Source of the DNA: Microbacterium sp. 70-16
GTDB taxonomy: Bacteria > Actinomycetota > Actinomycetes > Actinomycetales > Microbacteriaceae
Assembly (NCBI RefSeq): GCF_001898315.1
Contig: NZ_MKTQ01000010.1
Location: 1-64,000, forward strand
Direction of reading: 5' to 3'
DNA length: 64,000 bases
The notes beneath the pieces are model-generated. The model did no database searches and had not been told where the DNA came from. It saw nothing but the letters and a program-made list of their open reading frames with translations. A program made the position numbers and the translations under genes. Position 1 is the stretch's first letter; each line of letters begins with the position of its first letter. Below, piece after piece: positions 61,031-64,000 of this stretch.

Positions 61031-61945
61031 TTAGAAGTACCCGTCCTTCTTGCGGTCTTCCATGGCCGCCTCGCTGAGGCGGTCGTCGGCACGGGTCGCC
61101 CCGCGCTCGGTGATGGTCGAGACGGCGACCTCGGCGACGATCGCGGCGAGGTCCGCGGCATCCGATTCGACCGCTCCCGTGCAACTCATGTCGCCCACCG
61201 TGCGGTAGCGGACGGTGCGCACCTCGACCTGCTCGCTCTCGCGCGGCGGCGAGAACGGGCCGACCGGGCGCCACATGCCGTCGCGGGAATACACCTCGCG
61301 CTCGTGCGCGAAGTACAGCGGCGGCAGGGCGATGCCCTCGCGCTCGATGTAGCGCCACACGTCGAGCTCGGTCCAGTTCGAGATGGGGAAGGCGCGCACG
61401 TGCTGGCCGGGGGTGTGCCGGCCGTTGTACAGGCTCCACAGTTCGGGACGCTGGTTGCGCGGATCCCACTGGCCGAACTCGTCGCGCAGCGAGATGATGC
61501 GCTCTTTGGCGCGTGCCTTGTCTTCGTCACGGCGGGCGCCGCCGAAGACCGCGTCGTGGCGGCCCGCGGCGATCGCGTCGAGCAGCGGCACCGTCTGCAG
61601 CGGGTTGCGCGTGCCGTCGGCGCGCTCGTGCAGCCGGCCGTCGTCGATGTAGTCCTGCACGCGGGCGACGTCCAGGCGGATGCCGAGGCGCTCGACCGTC
61701 TCGTCGCGGAACGCGATCACCTCGGGGAAGTTGTGGCCGGTGTCGACGTGCAGAACGGGGAACGGCACCTTGCCGGGCGCGAACGCCTTCGTCGCGAGGT
61801 GCAGCACGACGACGGAGTCCTTGCCGCCCGAGAACAGCAGCACGGGGCGCTCGAACTCGGCGACCACCTCGCGGATGACGTGGATCGCCTCGGCCTCAAG
61901 CAGGTCGAGCGTCGACAGTTTCGTGGAGGGGACCGTGATCGTCAT
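61031..61945 (-). CDS. cysD: Sulfate adenylyltransferase subunit 2
   Basis: 304 residues. The PP-loop LLFSGGKDSVVVLHLA and the closing LSEAAMEDRKKDGYF are CysD signatures. It adenylates sulfate to APS with the CysN GTPase. ATG 61945 is chosen over one at 61960 because it overlaps the cysH stop by 4 bases. Confidence 0.95.
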   Translation of the reverse strand: MTITVPSTKLSTLDLLEAEAIHVIREVVAEFERPVLLFSGGKDSVVVLHLATKAFAPGKVPFPVLHVDTGHNFPEVIAFRDETVERLGIRLDVARVQDYIDDGRLHERADGTRNPLQTVPLLDAIAAGRHDAVFGGARRDEDKARAKERIISLRDEFGQWDPRNQRPELWSLYNGRHTPGQHVRAFPISNWTELDVWRYIEREGIALPPLYFAHEREVYSRDGMWRPVGPFSPPRESEQVEVRTVRYRTVGDMSCTGAVESDAADLAAIVAEVAVSTITERGATRADDRLSEAAMEDRKKDGYF

Positions 61946-62685
61946 ACGTGCAACCCGCATTCCGTCTTCGATGACCCGGCCCAGCGGCCGGATCGGGGGT
62001 CTTCACCGGCGGCGACCGGCTTGGTGCACGGCTCGCAGCCGATCGAGGGGTAGCCGAACCCGACCAGCAGGTTCACCGGCGCCTTGTGCGCGGCGGCGTA
62101 CGACAGCACGTCGTCGAAGCTCCACGCGGCGACCGGGTTGACCTTGACGAGTCCGTTGCGCTCGTCCCACGTCACGAGCGGCGTGTTCGTGCGGGTGGGG
62201 GCTTCGTCGCGGCGGACGCCCGTGAACCACAGCTCGTAGCCGCCGAGCGCGTCCTGCAGGGGAGCGACCTTGCGCAGCGCGCAGCACTGCGCGGCGTCAC
62301 GCTCGTAGAGCTTCGCGCCGAACGCGGCATCCTGCTCTGCGACGGTCTGCGCCGGTGTGACGTCGACGATGCGCACGTCGAGCGCGCGCTGCACCTCGTC
62401 GCGCGTCGCGTACGTCTCGGTGAAGTGGTAGCCGGTGTCGAGGAACAGCACGTCGACGCCCGGCAGCTGCTCGGCGACGAGGTGCGGCAGAGCGGCATCG
62501 GCCATCGAGCAGGCGACGGCCGCGGCATCCGCCCCGAAGTTGCGGGCGACCCACGCGACGACGTCGGCGGCGGATGCCTCGTGGTCGGTCAGGCTGCCGA
62601 GCTCTTCGTTGCCGCGCTCGGCGAGGGCCTTGAGCTCTTCGCGCGTGCGCTTGACGGCGACGCGGGGTGCGAGTGAGACGGTCAC
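61942..62685 (-). CDS. cysH: Adenylyl-sulfate (APS) reductase
   Basis: 247 residues. The PAPS/APS reductase body has a catalytic ECGLH near the C-terminus. The pairs CC (QCCALRKVAPL) and CxxC (GCEPCTKP) form the 4Fe-4S cluster of the APS-using type. It reduces APS to sulfite with thioredoxin. GTG 62685 overlaps the sulfite reductase stop (GTGA). Confidence 0.94.
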   Translation of the reverse strand: MTVSLAPRVAVKRTREELKALAERGNEELGSLTDHEASAADVVAWVARNFGADAAAVACSMADAALPHLVAEQLPGVDVLFLDTGYHFTETYATRDEVQRALDVRIVDVTPAQTVAEQDAAFGAKLYERDAAQCCALRKVAPLQDALGGYELWFTGVRRDEAPTRTNTPLVTWDERNGLVKVNPVAAWSFDDVLSYAAAHKAPVNLLVGFGYPSIGCEPCTKPVAAGEDPRSGRWAGSSKTECGLHV

Positions 62686-64000
62686 TGCAGTGCCTCCTCT
62701 TCTGCGCGGTGTGCCCACTCGGCGAACGTCTCGTCGGCGCCCTCGCGGTCGGCGAGGTAGCGGATGACGACTCGCTCGACATAGTCGGCGATGCCGTCGG
62801 CGGCGACTTTCAGTCCGCGCACGGTGCGCCCGAGGCCCGCTTCGGGGCTGCCCTCGTGGGCGAGTCCGCCGCCGAGGTGCACCTGGTAGCCGGGCACCTG
62901 CTCGCCGTCGATCGTGACGAGCTGGCCCTTGAGCCCGATGTCGGCCGTCTGGATGCGGGCGCACGAGTTCGGGCATCCGTTGACGTGCAGCGAGATGGGC
63001 CTGCCGATCTGCGGTTCCAGGGCGGCAAGACGCACTTCGAGCTCGTCGATCGCACGCGCGGCGTTGGCCTTGGTCTCGACGATCGCGAGCTTGCAGAACT
63101 CGATGCCGGTGCACGCGATGGTGCCTCGGCGGAACAGACTCGGACGCGACGGCAGCCCGAGTTCGTCGAGGCCCACGACGACGGCATCCACCCGGTCTTC
63201 GGGCACGTCGAGCACGAGGATCTTCTGGAAGACCGTGGGCCGCACCCGCCGCGAGCCGTTCGCCTCGGCGAGGTCGGCGAGCTTCGTGAGCGTCGTGCCC
63301 GACAGACGCCCGACGGTGGTGGCCGCGCCGATGTAGAAGTTGCCGTCCTTCTGGCGGTGCACGCCGACGTGGTCGGGTGCGCCGACCGGATCGGCGGGGG
63401 CGGGGCCGTCCGGCAGCGGCGCCGACAGGTACTCGGTCTCGAGCACGTGGCGCAGCTTCTCGGGGCCCCAGTCGGCGAGCAGGAACTTCATGCGCGCGCG
63501 ATTGCGCAGCCGCCGGTAGCCGTAGTCGCGGAAGATGCTGGTGACCCCCACCCACACCTCGGCCACCCGGTCGGGGGTGACGAATGCGCCGAGCCGTTCG
63601 CCCAGGCGCGGGATCGCCGCGAGCGCGCCGCCCACCCACAGGTCGTAGCCGACGCCCAGCTCGGGGTGCTCGACCGCGACGAACGAGCAGTCGTTGATCT
63701 CGTGCACGACGTCGAGGCTCGGGTGACCGGTGATGGCGGTCTTGTACTTGCGGGGCAGGTTCGAGAACGACGGGTCGCCGATGTAGCGGTCCACGATCTC
63801 GCGCAGCTGCGGAGTGGGATCGATCAGCTCGTCTTCGGCGATGCCGGCGACGGCCGATGCGAGGAACGTGCGCGGCACGTCGCCGCACGCTTCGGTGGTC
63901 TGCAGGCCGACGGCCTCCAAGCGGCGCCAGATCTCGGGGACATCCTCGATGCGGATCCAGTGCAGCTGCACATTCTGTCGGTCGGTGATGTCGGCGACAT
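62682..64000 (-). CDS. sir: Ferredoxin-type sulfite reductase (5' end beyond window)
   Basis: About 440 residues are visible; the N-terminus continues past 64000 (…ADITDRQNVQLHWIRIEDVP). The siroheme/4Fe-4S ligands CTGIEFC and CPNSC (in HVNGCPNSCARIQTADIG) are present. It reduces sulfite to sulfide using ferredoxin electrons from FdxA/FprA and the siroheme pathway (CobA) in the same operon. A nitrite reductase of the NirA type would share these motifs, but the CysH/D/N neighbours favour sulfite. Confidence 0.93.
   Translation of the reverse strand, partial: VADITDRQNVQLHWIRIEDVPEIWRRLEAVGLQTTEACGDVPRTFLASAVAGIAEDELIDPTPQLREIVDRYIGDPSFSNLPRKYKTAITGHPSLDVVHEINDCSFVAVEHPELGVGYDLWVGGALAAIPRLGERLGAFVTPDRVAEVWVGVTSIFRDYGYRRLRNRARMKFLLADWGPEKLRHVLETEYLSAPLPDGPAPADPVGAPDHVGVHRQKDGNFYIGAATTVGRLSGTTLTKLADLAEANGSRRVRPTVFQKILVLDVPEDRVDAVVVGLDELGLPSRPSLFRRGTIACTGIEFCKLAIVETKANAARAIDELEVRLAALEPQIGRPISLHVNGCPNSCARIQTADIGLKGQLVTIDGEQVPGYQVHLGGGLAHEGSPEAGLGRTVRGLKVAADGIADYVERVVIRYLADREGADETFAEWAHRAEEEALQ

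Overview
The window is chromosomal DNA from a very GC-rich actinobacterium, most likely Microbacterium or a close Microbacteriaceae relative. The evidence is the codon bias, frequent leaderless genes (a TANNNT box about 7 bases before an ATG or GTG start), a DtxR/IdeR-type iron box, a fused dCTP deaminase/dUTPase and an actinobacterial assimilatory sulfate operon. There is no plasmid or phage structural module and no rRNA. One tRNA-Gly(CCC) is present.

Layout. 0-12 kb is a housekeeping stretch: rpmG (partial) and rpsN, hup, a CopD-CtaG copper/oxidase assembly fusion, a Pif1-like helicase, an iron-regulated heme oxygenase with a DUF2470 partner, a lipoprotein of the serine beta-lactamase fold that has lost its catalytic residues, an EamA exporter, an arsenate reductase, a TM2 protein and a lipoprotein. 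12.2-31.1 kb is a defence island. It holds a complete type I restriction-modification set (hsdM, hsdS, hsdR) preceded by a helix-turn-helix protein with a degenerate methylase and interrupted by two inserts. The first is a membrane protein, a DUF4230-like protein and a P-loop GTPase. The second is an inverted DUF3037 / HipA-like kinase pair. The island ends with a 2145-residue HEPN-transglutaminase-like-DUF4011-helicase-Vsr-DUF3320 protein (Hhe type) translationally coupled to hsdR. 31.2-36.6 kb holds an esterase/MFS pair with its LacI regulator, then a hipBA toxin-antitoxin locus with three evenly spaced operators.

36.9-54 kb is two LacI-controlled sugar loci separated by dcd. The first is a CUT1-type ABC transporter with a GH130 phosphorylase, probably for mannosides. 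The second is a tightly overlapping operon of an Opp/Dpp-type ABC transporter, two GH32 fructosidases and a PfkB fructokinase, so probably fructan or fructo-oligosaccharide uptake, hydrolysis and phosphorylation. 54.2-64 kb is one minus-strand sulfur operon. It comprises ferredoxin-type sulfite reductase, APS reductase, CysD, CysN, SsuB/SsuC, uroporphyrinogen-III methyltransferase (siroheme synthesis), ferredoxin-NADP reductase, ferredoxin and a thioredoxin-reductase-like flavoprotein. It covers sulfate activation and reduction together with the siroheme and electron supply.

Dispersed palindromic repeats recur in the gaps. A 17-bp-inverted-terminus family has three copies. A large hairpin family has two copies, both at convergent gene ends. 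A third palindromic type is read into proteins (the HsdM linker and the CobA N-terminus). Boundaries and functions below come from reading the sequence only. No database search was possible.
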